Shown: positions 31,343 through 40,144, counted from the stretch's first letter. The stretch: DNA of 56,649 nt from Bacteroidales bacterium (GCA_031286165.1 JAITUU010000011.1:1-56649); one strand, 5' to 3'. Program-made: numbers and translations. Notes: a model not told the origin generated them from the letters alone.

Positions 31343-32377
31343 TTACGATTTTGTATGTGTTGCCCGAAATTGTGTTTCCAACTTATCCCAAATATACTGC
31401 CCGCTTTCGTTGAAATCGCTTTTGTGTAATTCCGTGAGGGCGGAAACATCGCCGCGTTCGTTGAACCATGCCGATTTTTCATCCGGTCGGTGGCTCATTT
31501 GCCATGCGCACCACGAAATGTTGTGTTTGTCGCACCACAGCATCCATTCGTTGGAATTATTTACACTATGAGTATTGAAATTTTCGCTTTGTCCGCCATC
31601 GCTGTGTGTGGTGCCCCATTCACTTACAAAAAGCGGAAGTTTTGCCGCGAGTGCTTTTTGTATTTGTTCACGAAAAGTGCCGTTTTGCGTGTAGGCATCA
31701 AGCCTGTGATTATAGGTGTAAAAGTGGAGAACGTAGGCGGTGTTCGCATCGAGAATTTCGTGCCCTGCCACATCGCCCACCTGCTGCGAAAAATACGGTG
31801 TTCCCACCACCACCAAATTATCGGAATAGCGGCGAATGGCAGCAATGGCATCTTCGGCGTAGGGTTTTATTGTTTCCCAACGGTAATATTCACTCGGCGT
31901 ATGGTTGGGAAACATGGGTTCGTTGTAAATTTCAAAAATCACATTGTCGTACTTTCCGTATTTTTGCGCCATTTCTTGCAAATAGTTGCGTGCAATTTCT
32001 GCTTCGGGTAATAGATGCGCATGGTGCGAGTGCCAATCTATAATAACATACACGCCTTCGGATATGGCGGCTTCCACTACGGTGCAAATTCGCTGCATGA
32101 GTATGTTGCGATTTTCTGGCTGGGCATAGCCCCATTCGCTAGCGTAGCCCATAGGTGCACGCAGAATTTCGGCTTTCATATTGTGCACCAGCGCGTGCAC
32201 AGTGTGCGCATTGAAATAGGGTGCGCTTGCAGGATACATATTCCACCCGAAACTCACGCCTTTTACCTGCACCGGCGTTTCCGCACCGGTTTTGCTACCG
32301 TATATATAACCCGTTTTTGGGTTTACCTGTAATTTTCCGTAGCGTGCTACCGGAGTTTGCAATGAGTGTGTGTGCAT
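31343..32377 (-). CDS. Glycoside hydrolase family 5 (cellulase-like)
   Basis: A 344-residue GH5 (subfamily 2-like) catalytic domain. The acid/base Glu is in VIFEIYNEPMFP and the nucleophile Glu in PLFVSEWGTTHSDG; VKGVSFGWN, EGVYVIIDWHSHHA and FYTYNH are further landmarks. Such enzymes cleave beta-1,4-glucans. The visible N-terminus (MHTHSLQTPVARYGKLQ) has no signal peptide and no membrane anchor, unusual for a cellulase; either it acts on imported oligosaccharides or the start region was lost. It is convergent with the lipoprotein gene (3 bp apart) and divergent from era. Confidence 0.9.
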   Translation of the reverse strand: MHTHSLQTPVARYGKLQVNPKTGYIYGSKTGAETPVQVKGVSFGWNMYPASAPYFNAHTVHALVHNMKAEILRAPMGYASEWGYAQPENRNILMQRICTVVEAAISEGVYVIIDWHSHHAHLLPEAEIARNYLQEMAQKYGKYDNVIFEIYNEPMFPNHTPSEYYRWETIKPYAEDAIAAIRRYSDNLVVVGTPYFSQQVGDVAGHEILDANTAYVLHFYTYNHRLDAYTQNGTFREQIQKALAAKLPLFVSEWGTTHSDGGQSENFNTHSVNNSNEWMLWCDKHNISWCAWQMSHRPDEKSAWFNERGDVSALTELHKSDFNESGQYIWDKLETQFRATHTKS

Positions 32378-32408
32378 AAAGGAAGATTTCTGTAATCTGA
32401 ATTTGCTG

Positions 32409-32445
32409 CAAATGTACGGTTTTAATGAAAAAAATCATACATTTG
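32409..32445. promoter_or_regulatory. Divergent promoters of the GH5 gene and era
   Basis: TACATTTG lies at 32409-32416 on the minus strand (31 bp before the GH5 start) and again at 32438-32445 on the plus strand (17 bp before the era start). Both fit the TAnnTTTG -7 box in an 85-bp gap. No clear -33 element could be fixed. Confidence 0.5.
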
Positions 32446-32462
32446 TGCAATTTTAATAGACT

Positions 32463-33353
32463 ATGACACACGCAAAACATAAAGCCGGATTTGTAAATAT
32501 AGTAGGCAATCCGAATGTGGGAAAATCCACGTTGATGAACGAATTGGTGGGCGAACGCCTGTCGATAGTAACCAATAAATCGCAAACCACGCGCCACCGA
32601 ATTTTGGGGATTTTGAATAGCGATGATTATCAAATAGTGTTTTCCGACACGCCGGGTGTGCTCAAACCTGCCTACAAATTGCAGGAAAGTATGCTCAAAT
32701 TTTCAGAATCGGCTCTGGTAGATGCCGATGTGATAGTGTATATAACCGATGTGCAGGAAAGCGCCGAAAAAAATGAGGATTTTTTGAATAAAATTCGCCA
32801 CCAACAAATTCCTGTGCTTTTGATTTTGAATAAAATAGACCTCACTACGCAAGAACAGTTGGTGAAATTGGTGGAGGAATGGGAAGAACGTTTGCCGCAG
32901 GCAGAAATTATTCCGAGTTCGGCATTGAATAAATTTAATACCGAATACATATTGAAACGTATAGTGGAACTCCTGCCCGAAGGCGAAGCCTACTACGATA
33001 AAGATGTGCTCACCGATAAACCTATGCGGTTTTTTGTGTCGGAAATTGTGCGCGAAAAAATTCTTCTGCTCTATCAAAAAGAAATTCCGTATTCTGTGGA
33101 GGTGGTGGTAGATAGTTACGAAGAAGGTGAGGTGCGCGATATTATTCGTGCCGTGATTTTGGTTGCTCGCGATTCGCAAAAGGGTATTATAATAGGGAGT
33201 AAAGGTGCCGGAATTAAACAACTCGGCATAGAGGCTCGCAAAGATATTGAGGCATTTTTGCAAAAACCGGTGCATTTGGAACTCTTTGTGAAAGTGAGCA
33301 AAGATTGGCGCGATAACGAAAAACTTTTGAAACAATTTGGCTACAATAATTAG
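32463..33353 (+). CDS. era: GTPase Era
   Basis: A 296-residue Era GTPase, needed for 16S rRNA maturation and 30S assembly. G1 is GNPNVGKST, G2 is NKSQTTRHRILGI, G3 is FSDTPGVLKP and G4 is LILNKIDL. The C-terminal KH domain (IREKILLLYQ-like EIVREKILLLYQKE, then GIIIGSKGAGIKQLGIEARKD) binds the 3' end of 16S rRNA. Length is normal. It has a good -7 box just upstream and is followed by the acyltransferase gene after a 76-bp gap made of repeat words. Confidence 0.97.
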   Translation: MTHAKHKAGFVNIVGNPNVGKSTLMNELVGERLSIVTNKSQTTRHRILGILNSDDYQIVFSDTPGVLKPAYKLQESMLKFSESALVDADVIVYITDVQESAEKNEDFLNKIRHQQIPVLLILNKIDLTTQEQLVKLVEEWEERLPQAEIIPSSALNKFNTEYILKRIVELLPEGEAYYDKDVLTDKPMRFFVSEIVREKILLLYQKEIPYSVEVVVDSYEEGEVRDIIRAVILVARDSQKGIIIGSKGAGIKQLGIEARKDIEAFLQKPVHLELFVKVSKDWRDNEKLLKQFGYNN

Positions 33354-33358
33354 ATTTC

Positions 33359-33368
33359 AGACACAAGA
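33359..33368 (+). repeat. AGACACAAGA tail word, copy 4
   Basis: AGACACAAGA lies 5 bp past the era stop, followed by a partial second unit (CACAAATC). Confidence 0.55.
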
Positions 33369-33405
33369 CACAAATCAATTAAGAACTAAGAGATTTCAAA
33401 CTAAC

Positions 33406-33426
33406 CACTAATAACTAACAACTATT
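33406..33426 (+). repeat. 21-bp sense leader repeat, copy 2
   Basis: Identical over 21 bp to the sequence in front of the epimerase gene (10608-10628, minus strand), again in the sense direction and ending 3 bp before the ATG at 33430. Confidence 0.7.
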
Positions 33427-33429
33427 TGC

Positions 33430-34788
33430 ATGGAATTAGATTTAGGAAAACCCGAACGATTTTCACTTGCGTATTTTTTGCTTCGCCACACGTGGTTTCG
33501 CCTTTTGTTTCACTCGTGGTACAAGCGCGTGCAAGTGGTGGGAGCGCATCATGTGTATGAACACAAAAGCACTATACTTGCTATTAATCATCAGAATACG
33601 GCAATGGATGCCCTCGTGGTATTGGGTGCTCTTCCCAAACCGGTGCTGTGGCTTGCGAGAGCCGATATGTTCAAAAGTAATGTAGCCCGTCCGGTATTGC
33701 AGTGGCTCAAAATTATGCCTATTTTTCGTCAGCGCGATGGCTTGAAAGCACTTGCGAATAATGAAAAAGTATTTGAAAAATGCGTAGATGTGTTGGCACA
33801 ATCTACCACGCTTGCACTGTTTCCCGAAGCCACGCATTGGGGATTTCGCCGCTTGCGCGAAACAAAAAAAGCAGTGCCGCGCATAGCGTTTTTAGCCGAA
33901 GAACAGCACAATTTTTCGCTCGATGTGCACATAGTGCCCACCGGAATTTACTACGAAAATTATTTTGACCCACGCAGCGATTTACTCATACATTTTGGAA
34001 AACCTATTGCAGTGGCGCAGTTCAAGCACGAATACGAAAAAAATCCGCAACAAGCGCAACAGGACTTGAAAGACCTGCTCGATGATGCTATGAAGGCACA
34101 AATGATAGCAATTCAGCACTTTGATGCGGAGTATGATGCGTATGAAACGCTTCGCTACGTGTGCGCCGGTGCTGCCCGTGAGCGACTTTCTCTTTCGGGA
34201 GTTTCGTTGCAAAGCCAATTTGCGGCGCATAAAAAAGTGATAGAAGTGCTCGATACCGCCAAAGAAGAACAACCGGAAGTTTTTGCTGAAATTATAACGC
34301 AGGCGCAGGATTATAAACGCAATTTAGCACAACAAAATTATACCGATGAGGTAGTGAAAAAAAACGGTAGCGCGTGGAGCGTTGCGTGGCGATTGATAGT
34401 TTTGCTGCTTACTATGCCAATATTCATGGTAGGTGCTGTGTTACACGGCTACTTGTATTGCGCTGTTACGGCACTTGCACGAAAAGCCGCAAAAGACAAG
34501 CAGTTCCGCAGTACGGTGGCATTTGGCGCGTTGTTTTTACTTATGCCTATCATATACATAGTATATGCGCTGCTGTGGTTGCGCGTGGCGAATATGCCGC
34601 TGTGGTCGCTTGTGCCGTTTTGGGTGGGCATATACCTTGCCGCATGGTGGAGTTTCGACTACGCCGCCTGCGCAAAAAAAACCTTTAAACTGATTTTGTT
34701 CAACCTTCGCTGTGCAAAAAACAACATTTCCGTATGCGGATTGGTGAAACAACGCATGAAAATCATTGGGTTATTCGGCGCGATGTAA
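33430..34788 (+). CDS. Lysophospholipid acyltransferase (PlsC-like), membrane protein
   Basis: A 452-residue protein whose first 220 residues are an acyltransferase domain of the LPLAT/PlsC superfamily. The catalytic block is AINHQNTAMDAL with His54 and Asp60, spaced H-x5-D rather than the common H-x4-D, which I believe is normal for this Bacteroidota group; FPEATHWGFRRL is the equivalent of the EGT block. A helical region follows, then three to four membrane spans in the last 130 residues (WRLIVLLLTMPIFMVGAVLH, STVAFGALFLLMPIIYIVYA, LVPFWVGIYLAAWW). It probably acylates a glycerophospholipid precursor at the inner membrane; substrate undetermined. Confidence 0.9.
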   Translation: MELDLGKPERFSLAYFLLRHTWFRLLFHSWYKRVQVVGAHHVYEHKSTILAINHQNTAMDALVVLGALPKPVLWLARADMFKSNVARPVLQWLKIMPIFRQRDGLKALANNEKVFEKCVDVLAQSTTLALFPEATHWGFRRLRETKKAVPRIAFLAEEQHNFSLDVHIVPTGIYYENYFDPRSDLLIHFGKPIAVAQFKHEYEKNPQQAQQDLKDLLDDAMKAQMIAIQHFDAEYDAYETLRYVCAGAARERLSLSGVSLQSQFAAHKKVIEVLDTAKEEQPEVFAEIITQAQDYKRNLAQQNYTDEVVKKNGSAWSVAWRLIVLLLTMPIFMVGAVLHGYLYCAVTALARKAAKDKQFRSTVAFGALFLLMPIIYIVYALLWLRVANMPLWSLVPFWVGIYLAAWWSFDYAACAKKTFKLILFNLRCAKNNISVCGLVKQRMKIIGLFGAM

Positions 34789-34869
34789 AACATACGTTGT
34801 GTTTCTTTTGTTTTTGTGTGCAATGATGCCTATGTGTTTGTTGTTGTTTGAAAAAAAGGTAAAAAAAAA

Positions 34870-34935
34870 GAGATAAGGTAAAATTGCCATCGGGCAGTCT
34901 ATTTAAAACAAATACAATCAATTTTACCTTATCTC
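34870..34935. ncRNA. Long stem-loop, candidate small RNA or element remnant
   Basis: GAGATAAGGTAAAATTG (34870-34886) is exactly complementary to 34919-34935, a 17-bp stem with a 32-nt loop. On the minus strand the stem is followed by nine T, so it could end a minus-strand RNA, but no minus-strand gene lies directly upstream. A small RNA, a MITE-like remnant or a terminator are all possible. Confidence 0.4.
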
Positions 34936-35242
34936 CAAACACCACATAACCAATCATGAAAAAGTCGCAACACCATGAAAAGAGAATCGACCGCCCTTGT
35001 ATCTGTAATTTGAGATTATATTCTAATGAACTCTTTGAAAACCTACAATATGATTTTCGTCATATTATTTTAGAATTTTCGTCATGCAAAAATACTACAT
35101 TTTTCATTACTTCCAAATAAAAATGCAGTTTTTTTTCAAAAAATGCAGAAAATAAGAAAGCAAAAAACCAACGAACATTTAGGTTATAACGCCAATAGAT
35201 ATTGGTATAGTATGTAAAGCAGAGAAAAAGTGCAACATTTTT

Positions 35243-35271
35243 TTGCAATTTCGGGTAAATTCTTACTTTTG
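35243..35271 (+). promoter_or_regulatory. Promoter of the CBM48 gene
   Basis: A TTG at 35243-35245 and TACTTTTG at 35264-35271 with 18 bp between them fit the Bacteroidota -33/-7 pattern. The ATG is at 35316. Confidence 0.55.
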
Positions 35272-35315
35272 CCACTCAATAACACACTTTTTTGTAACAA
35301 AAATAATAATCAACA

Positions 35316-35618
35316 ATGAAAAAAACATTTCCAAAAGCGAGTGCAGTGTGCAAAGTTACATTCACTATTTCGGCAGATTTATTGGGTGGCGCGAAAAAAG
35401 CATCGGTTGCCGGCGATTTCAACGATTGGGATATAGAGGAACTTCCATTTAAAATAACCAACGGCACCGGCAGTGTGAGCCGCGGACTTCCGCTGGGGCG
35501 AGAATTTCAATATAAATTTGTGATAGACGGCACCCGTTGGGAAAATGACCCTGAAACCGAAGGCTATGCGCCAAACGGCTTGGGCGATTATAATTCGGTG
35601 GTGAAAACGTATAAATAA
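35316..35618 (+). CDS. Stand-alone CBM48 (glycogen-binding, AMPK-like) domain protein
   Basis: A 100-residue protein that is essentially one early-set/CBM48 domain: ASVAGDFNDWDIEELPF carries the G-x-F-N-x-W signature, and GREFQYKFVIDGTRWENDPE carries the Y-K-F-x-x-D-G-x-W block. Such domains bind alpha-glucans and are usually fused to branching or debranching enzymes or AMPK beta subunits. Here it stands alone in the cytoplasm (no signal peptide), so a regulatory or glycogen-targeting role is likely but unproven. It has a good promoter. Confidence 0.85.
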   Translation: MKKTFPKASAVCKVTFTISADLLGGAKKASVAGDFNDWDIEELPFKITNGTGSVSRGLPLGREFQYKFVIDGTRWENDPETEGYAPNGLGDYNSVVKTYK

Positions 35619-35659
35619 TATGCTAATGTGCTAATATGCCAATAAGATAATGTGTTCAT

Positions 35660-36268
35660 TTACTTAAATCGCGGTAGCGACCAATTGTAGCGAACGCTGA
35701 GAGTGCGCACTGTGAAAATAATACCTGCTGCCGCAATAGCCGCCACGCCGTTGAAATCGAATTGACACAAGGCGACATACACCACGCCGCCAATTAAGCA
35801 GGCGGTGGCATAAATTTCTTTGTGGAAAATGAGCGGAATATCGTTGCACAACACATCGCGAAACACGCCGCCCACTACGGCTGTGGCTATTCCCATCATA
35901 ATGGCTGTGGGTACCGAAATATCGGCGGCAAAACCTTTTTGTATGCCTATAATGGTGAATACGCTGATGCCAATGGTGTCGAACAAAAACAGGGCTTTGA
36001 AAAAACGCTGAATGGTGTTGCGAAACAAAAACGTGATGAGCACGGCAAACATAATGGTATAGAAAATATTGATATTGTGCAGCCATGCCACCGGAGTATT
36101 GCCCAGCATACAGTCGCGCAGGGTGCCGCCGCCTATGGCGGTAACAAATCCCAGAAAAATCGCACCGAAAATATCGAATTTTTTTTCGGCAGCAGCCAAT
36201 GCGCCACTCACCGCAAAGGCAAAGGTTCCCAAATAATCGAGTATGGTTATAATATTTTGTTCGTTCAT
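35660..36268 (-). CDS. TRIC-type cation channel family membrane protein
   Basis: A 202-residue protein with two repeats of three membrane spans, the UPF0126/TRIC pattern. Each repeat has the glycine-rich kink: FVTAIGGGTLRDCML in the first and GIATAVVGGVFRDVLCNDIP in the second. Archaeal and bacterial relatives are trimeric potassium or cation channels. The ATG at 36268 (MNEQNIITILDYLGTFAFA) is preferred over the frame start at 36301. Inner membrane. Its start region is followed upstream by the ATTGTAA tandem repeat. Confidence 0.9.
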   Translation of the reverse strand: MNEQNIITILDYLGTFAFAVSGALAAAEKKFDIFGAIFLGFVTAIGGGTLRDCMLGNTPVAWLHNINIFYTIMFAVLITFLFRNTIQRFFKALFLFDTIGISVFTIIGIQKGFAADISVPTAIMMGIATAVVGGVFRDVLCNDIPLIFHKEIYATACLIGGVVYVALCQFDFNGVAAIAAAGIIFTVRTLSVRYNWSLPRFK

Positions 36269-36304
36269 GAGCGGTACCGAAAATGTGTGGTAAAAATACA
36301 AATA

Positions 36305-36332
36305 ATTGTAAATTGTAAATTGTAAATTGTAA
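36305..36332. repeat. (ATTGTAA)4 tandem repeat, copy 1
   Basis: Four perfect 7-bp units followed by ATTAATTT. The same four units plus ATTAATTT occur at 46406-46433, and a reversed three-unit version at 37994-38014. All are intergenic. Confidence 0.8.
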
Positions 36333-36366
36333 ATTAATTTACACAGTTACTCATTTCCACACTCAC

Positions 36367-37935
36367 TTATTCTGCATACACCAAACTCACGCTGCCAAGC
36401 CGCTCTATGTGCGTGCCGGTGGGCATATCTACGGTAATTTTGTATTGATACACGCCGGCGGGGAGTTGCGAGCCGCGCACGGTGCCGTCCCAACCTATGT
36501 TTATATCGTGCGAAGTGAAAATTTCGCTGCCGTAGCGGTCGTATATGCGCAGAGTGTAATTGCCGGTTATAAAGGCGTATTTGGGTTGAAAACTTCGATT
36601 TTCTTCTATGACACTGCGCGGATTGAAGGCTGTGGGCAGCACTAAGCGATATTGTTTTTCTATGCACGCAGTGTTTGATAATGTTGTAACTTGTTCGGAA
36701 TTAATAATTTGCGAAGTTTCTATGTGATAGCAAATATGTGCACCTATGCGATAATTGCCTGCGAGGTTGTCGATAAACGAAGTGGCATTTGTTGTTCCAA
36801 TTTCTTCGGGAGGATTATTATTGTGGCTGCGAAAGATTTGAAAATCAGTGTTTTGAGAGGTTGAAACCTGTGATGCTGTCCATTGCAGAAGGTGTTCCAT
36901 GTCGCTTTCTTCGCTCACACTCAGGCGCATAGGCGTAACTGCTGGGGAATATACCACAACTGTGTTGCAATTATCGAGAGCCGCAAGGCGGTAGTAATAT
37001 ACCGTTTCGAGAGAAAATTCATTGGCAAGCGATATGCGCAGCGGTGAAATTGCCGAAGCAGGTACGCGCAGAGTGTCTATGGTGGAAAAGTGCACACTAT
37101 CGCCCTGTGAGCGTTGGAGAATATATCTATCAAACGAAGTGTGCGTATCTACCATAAAAGCGAGTTGTACGGTATTTTCGGGTGTTGCCGAAATGGAATG
37201 TAGGTTGATAAATTGCGGGTAGTTGTACGAAGTGAAGTTTACATACACCATATTGGAAGTAGCCTCTTCGTAGGTTTCGGGTACAGTCATATAGGTATGA
37301 TATTTCATTCGTATGAAAAATCGCCGAAAATCTTTTCCGTTAGGGGCAAGTGTATGAGAGAAGGTGTGAGTGTCAAAACTCCAATAGCCATCTCCAATCG
37401 AATACACTTTTGTTTCATTATTGTTTTCATCTACTTCAATGATTTCAGGTTCCACAACATTTAACTGAACAGTGCTTTTGGGGTAAAATAAATCATTGCC
37501 AAATAAGCGAATGGTTTGTGAACAAGGATTTGCCTCTGCTTGCAAATACATGGTAGTGAGATAGGCGTGTAAATTAGTACTATTTTCACCGGTAGCAGAA
37601 TAGGCATCTACGGCAAAGGATAGAGGCATATTTGGAGCATCTTGCGGAAAAATATACATGGTATCGAGTATGAAATCAATAGAATCGCGCTGATTGCGGA
37701 ACATGTCTTTTACTTTTTTTGCTTTTATAAGCGAAGTTTGGTCGTAAATATAATTCACGCGCACAAAAGCAATATTGGGAGAAGGGCTTGGATTCCACGC
37801 CACTGAAATTACCGAAGTATAGGGATTGACCGACACGTGAGCAATAGGCGGTGCTTCTACTTGCGCCCACGAAATAGTGCACACGCTTACAAGTGCGAGT
37901 ACTATATATATATGTCGAAAAAAATTACGTTTCAT
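36367..37935 (-). CDS. Type IX secretion cargo with CHU_C-like sorting domain
   Basis: A 522-residue exported protein. The ATG at 37935 gives MKRNFFRHIYIVLALVSVCT, a signal peptide ending SWAQ. The middle has fibronectin-like beta segments (APPIAHVSVNPYTSVISVAW, ATPENTVQLAFMV, EHLLQWTASQV). The last 90 residues (LVLPTAFNPRSV, FQPKYAFITGNYTLRIYDRYG, EIFTSHDINIGWDGT, GVYQYKITVDM) are the gliding-associated C-terminal domain, that is a type B T9SS signal. It should be exported across the outer membrane and may be attached to the surface or to PorP/SprF-like partners. What it binds is unknown. Confidence 0.9.
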   Translation of the reverse strand: MKRNFFRHIYIVLALVSVCTISWAQVEAPPIAHVSVNPYTSVISVAWNPSPSPNIAFVRVNYIYDQTSLIKAKKVKDMFRNQRDSIDFILDTMYIFPQDAPNMPLSFAVDAYSATGENSTNLHAYLTTMYLQAEANPCSQTIRLFGNDLFYPKSTVQLNVVEPEIIEVDENNNETKVYSIGDGYWSFDTHTFSHTLAPNGKDFRRFFIRMKYHTYMTVPETYEEATSNMVYVNFTSYNYPQFINLHSISATPENTVQLAFMVDTHTSFDRYILQRSQGDSVHFSTIDTLRVPASAISPLRISLANEFSLETVYYYRLAALDNCNTVVVYSPAVTPMRLSVSEESDMEHLLQWTASQVSTSQNTDFQIFRSHNNNPPEEIGTTNATSFIDNLAGNYRIGAHICYHIETSQIINSEQVTTLSNTACIEKQYRLVLPTAFNPRSVIEENRSFQPKYAFITGNYTLRIYDRYGSEIFTSHDINIGWDGTVRGSQLPAGVYQYKITVDMPTGTHIERLGSVSLVYAE

Positions 37936-37993
37936 AGAATTTTTCAAATTGCACACCAAAATTACGAAAATAACTGCGACTATGGGCGAAAAT

Positions 37994-38014
37994 AATTTAC
38001 AATTTACAATTTAC
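37994..38014. repeat. (AATTTAC)3 tandem repeat, reversed copy of ATTGTAA units
   Basis: Three perfect 7-bp units, the reverse complement (in a shifted register) of the repeats at 36305 and 46406. It lies in the gap between the T9SS cargo gene and rplY. Confidence 0.75.
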
Positions 38015-38030
38015 AATCAATAATTAGTAC

Positions 38031-38038
38031 TATATTTG
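38031..38038 (+). promoter_or_regulatory. TATATTTG -7 box of rplY
   Basis: It fits TAnnTTTG and leaves a leader of about 70 bases. The leader contains a small hairpin ACAAC-AGCC-GTTGT at 38074-38087, too short to call a regulatory element with confidence. Confidence 0.5.
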
Positions 38039-38113
38039 CCCTCTCAAAAAATAAAGTAGTAATCGTGTAATGGACAACAGCCGTTGTAAGTAGCACACAA
38101 AACAAACAGTATT

Positions 38114-38698
38114 ATGCTTAGTATTGAATTACAAGGAACAAAAAGAACAACTGCCAACAATGCAGAAACAAAACAAAGTCGTGCAAATGGTAACATACCA
38201 TGTGTATTGTATGGCGGTAGTGAAAATCTCCACTTTTCGGTGAATAGAATTGCTTTCGACAAAGTATATATTTCACCAAATGTGTATGTAGTAGAATTGA
38301 ACATTGAAGGAAAAAAACACAAAGCAATTGTGAAAGATATTCAATTTCACCCAACCACAGACGCACCTATTCACGTGGATTTCTTAGAAATTTCCGACAA
38401 TAAACCTTTCACTATTAAACTTCCTATTAAACTCAACGGCGTAGCCGAAGGGGTGAAACAAGGGGGTAAATTGCAACAAAAAATGCGTAAATTGAAAGTA
38501 AACGGTTTGTTGAAAGATATGCCGGCAACGCTGGACGTAGAAATTTCAAAATTAACTATCGGACAATCAGTAAAAATCGACACATTGAATTTCAACGGAT
38601 TGACGATTTTAGACCCGAAATCGGCAGTAATTTGCTCGGTGAATCTTACTCGTTCGGCTGCTCGCGCTATGCAAGAGGCTGCAAATGCGAAAAAATAA
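38114..38698 (+). CDS. rplY: 50S ribosomal protein L25/Ctc
   Basis: A 194-residue L25 of the long (Ctc/TL5) form. The N-terminal 5S-rRNA-binding domain has NNAETKQSRANGNIPCVLYGG and the C-terminal domain begins near residue 95 (PFTIKLPIKLNGVAEGVKQGG, then LDVEISKLTIGQSVKI). It binds 5S rRNA in the large subunit. Length is normal. It is followed by glyA with a 92-bp gap. Confidence 0.97.
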   Translation: MLSIELQGTKRTTANNAETKQSRANGNIPCVLYGGSENLHFSVNRIAFDKVYISPNVYVVELNIEGKKHKAIVKDIQFHPTTDAPIHVDFLEISDNKPFTIKLPIKLNGVAEGVKQGGKLQQKMRKLKVNGLLKDMPATLDVEISKLTIGQSVKIDTLNFNGLTILDPKSAVICSVNLTRSAARAMQEAANAKK

Positions 38699-38790
38699 GT
38701 AACACAAAATACACAACATGAGAAACAAGGTAATTAGAATAGTAGTTGCCTTGTTTCTTGTTTCTAAAACCTCTTAAATCAAAAAAAATC

Positions 38791-40068
38791 ATGAAAAAGG
38801 ACACACAAATCTTTGAATTAATACACGAAGAATATCAACGTCAGTTACATGGCGTGGAATTGATTGCTTCGGAAAATTTTGTGAGCGAACAAGTAATGCA
38901 AGCCATGGGTTCGTGTCTTACCAATAAATACGCCGAAGGCTATCCGGGCAAACGCTATTACGGCGGTTGCGAAGTGGTAGATAAAGTGGAACAGTTGGCA
39001 ATAGACCGCGCAAAAGAACTCTTTGGTGCTACATGGGCAAATGTGCAACCTCATTCGGGAGCGCAGGCAAATATGGCGGTGCTTATGACCGTGCTCAAAC
39101 CGGGCGATACCTTCATGGGTTTTGACCTTTCGCATGGCGGACACCTTTCTCACGGCTCTCCGGTAAATTCTTCGGGATTACTCTATCGCCCTGTGGGTTA
39201 CAAAGTGAACGAAGAAACAGGAAGAGTGGATTATGATGAAATGGAAAAATTGGCATTGGCTGAAAAACCAAAATTAATCATTGCCGGTGCAAGTGCCTAT
39301 TCTCGCGATTGGGACTATGCACGTATGCGCCACATAGCCGACAAAGTAGGTGCCATACTCATGGCAGATATTGCTCACCCGGCAGGTTTGATTGCTACCA
39401 AATTATTGAACAATCCTTTCCCTCACTGTCATGTGGTTACCACCACTACGCACAAAACCCTTCGAGGTCCTCGCGGTGGTTTGATTTTAATGCAAGGTGA
39501 TTTTGAAAATCCATGGGGAATAACCACGCCAAAAGGCGAACTCAAAACTATGACACAATTACTCGATTTCGCGGTATTTCCGGGTATTCAAGGAGGACCG
39601 TTGGAACACGTAATTGCAGCAAAAGCAGTGGCATTTGGCGAAGCACTTACCGAAGATTATGCACAATACATGAAACAAGTGCAAAAAAATGCGGCAGTAA
39701 TGGCATCTTCATTCATAGAAAAAGGCTACAAAGTAATTTCCGGTGGAACCGACAATCACTCCATGTTGATAGATTTGCGCACCAAATTCCCCGAAATGAC
39801 CGGAAAACAAGCCGAAAATACTCTTGTGCAAGCCGATATTACTATCAATAAAAATATGGTGCCCTTCGATAGCCGCACTCCGTTTACCACTTCGGGTTTC
39901 CGCGTGGGCACGGCAGCAGTTTCTACGCGCGGCGTGAAAGAAGTTGAAATCAAACAAATTGTGGATTATATAGATGCAGTGCTTTCTAACCCTACAAGTG
40001 AAACAGTAATTGCAAAAACACGCAAACAAGTGAACGATTTAATGGCGAATTTTCCGCTGTTTAAATAG
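38791..40068 (+). CDS. glyA: Serine hydroxymethyltransferase
   Basis: A 425-residue PLP enzyme that converts serine and tetrahydrofolate to glycine and methylene-THF. The PLP lysine is in [16 protein letters not shown], and [18 protein letters not shown] with [17 protein letters not shown] are the N-terminal signatures. The ATG at 38791 ([16 protein letters not shown]) is preferred over a TTG at 38746. It lies on the opposite strand to, and converges with, the DUF1015-serA-serC unit, so the serine-glycine genes are grouped here. Two terminator hairpins separate the units. Confidence 0.97.
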   Translation: MKKDTQIFELIHEEYQRQLHGVELIASENFVSEQVMQAMGSCLTNKYAEGYPGKRYYGGCEVVDKVEQLAIDRAKELFGATWANVQPHSGAQANMAVLMTVLKPGDTFMGFDLSHGGHLSHGSPVNSSGLLYRPVGYKVNEETGRVDYDEMEKLALAEKPKLIIAGASAYSRDWDYARMRHIADKVGAILMADIAHPAGLIATKLLNNPFPHCHVVTTTTHKTLRGPRGGLILMQGDFENPWGITTPKGELKTMTQLLDFAVFPGIQGGPLEHVIAAKAVAFGEALTEDYAQYMKQVQKNAAVMASSFIEKGYKVISGGTDNHSMLIDLRTKFPEMTGKQAENTLVQADITINKNMVPFDSRTPFTTSGFRVGTAAVSTRGVKEVEIKQIVDYIDAVLSNPTSETVIAKTRKQVNDLMANFPLFK

Positions 40069-40084
40069 TAGTTTGAATATATCG

Positions 40085-40121
40085 AAAAAAGCGACCAACG
40101 AGAGTTTGTCGCTTTTTTTTT
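40085..40121 (+). terminator. Intrinsic terminator after glyA
   Basis: AAAAAAGCGAC pairs with GTCGCTTTTTTTT, with an inner AAC/GTT pairing, followed by nine T on the plus strand. Confidence 0.85.
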
Positions 40122-40144
40122 GCTTGATAGGAAATGTAAACGGC

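Larger units (their letters stand above)
34789..35315. other. 527-bp region without a recognised gene
   Basis: It contains the long hairpin at 34870-34935, an open frame of 54 codons at 34956-35120 (MKKSQHHEKRIDRPCICNL onward) with no family I recognise, a direct repeat ATTTTCGTCAT (near 35053 and 35074), and the promoter of the CBM48 gene at its right end. Base composition is very AT-rich. Confidence 0.5.

Noticed and set aside
36305..36332. CRISPR leader or replication iterons from the ATTGTAA repeats
   Set aside because: Units are only 7 bp in direct tandem with no spacers; no replication initiator gene or DnaA-box cluster is nearby.
38074..38087. L25 leader hairpin as a ribosomal-protein autoregulatory element
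   Set aside because: A 5-bp stem is too short, and I know of no matching 5S-like structure in the leader.
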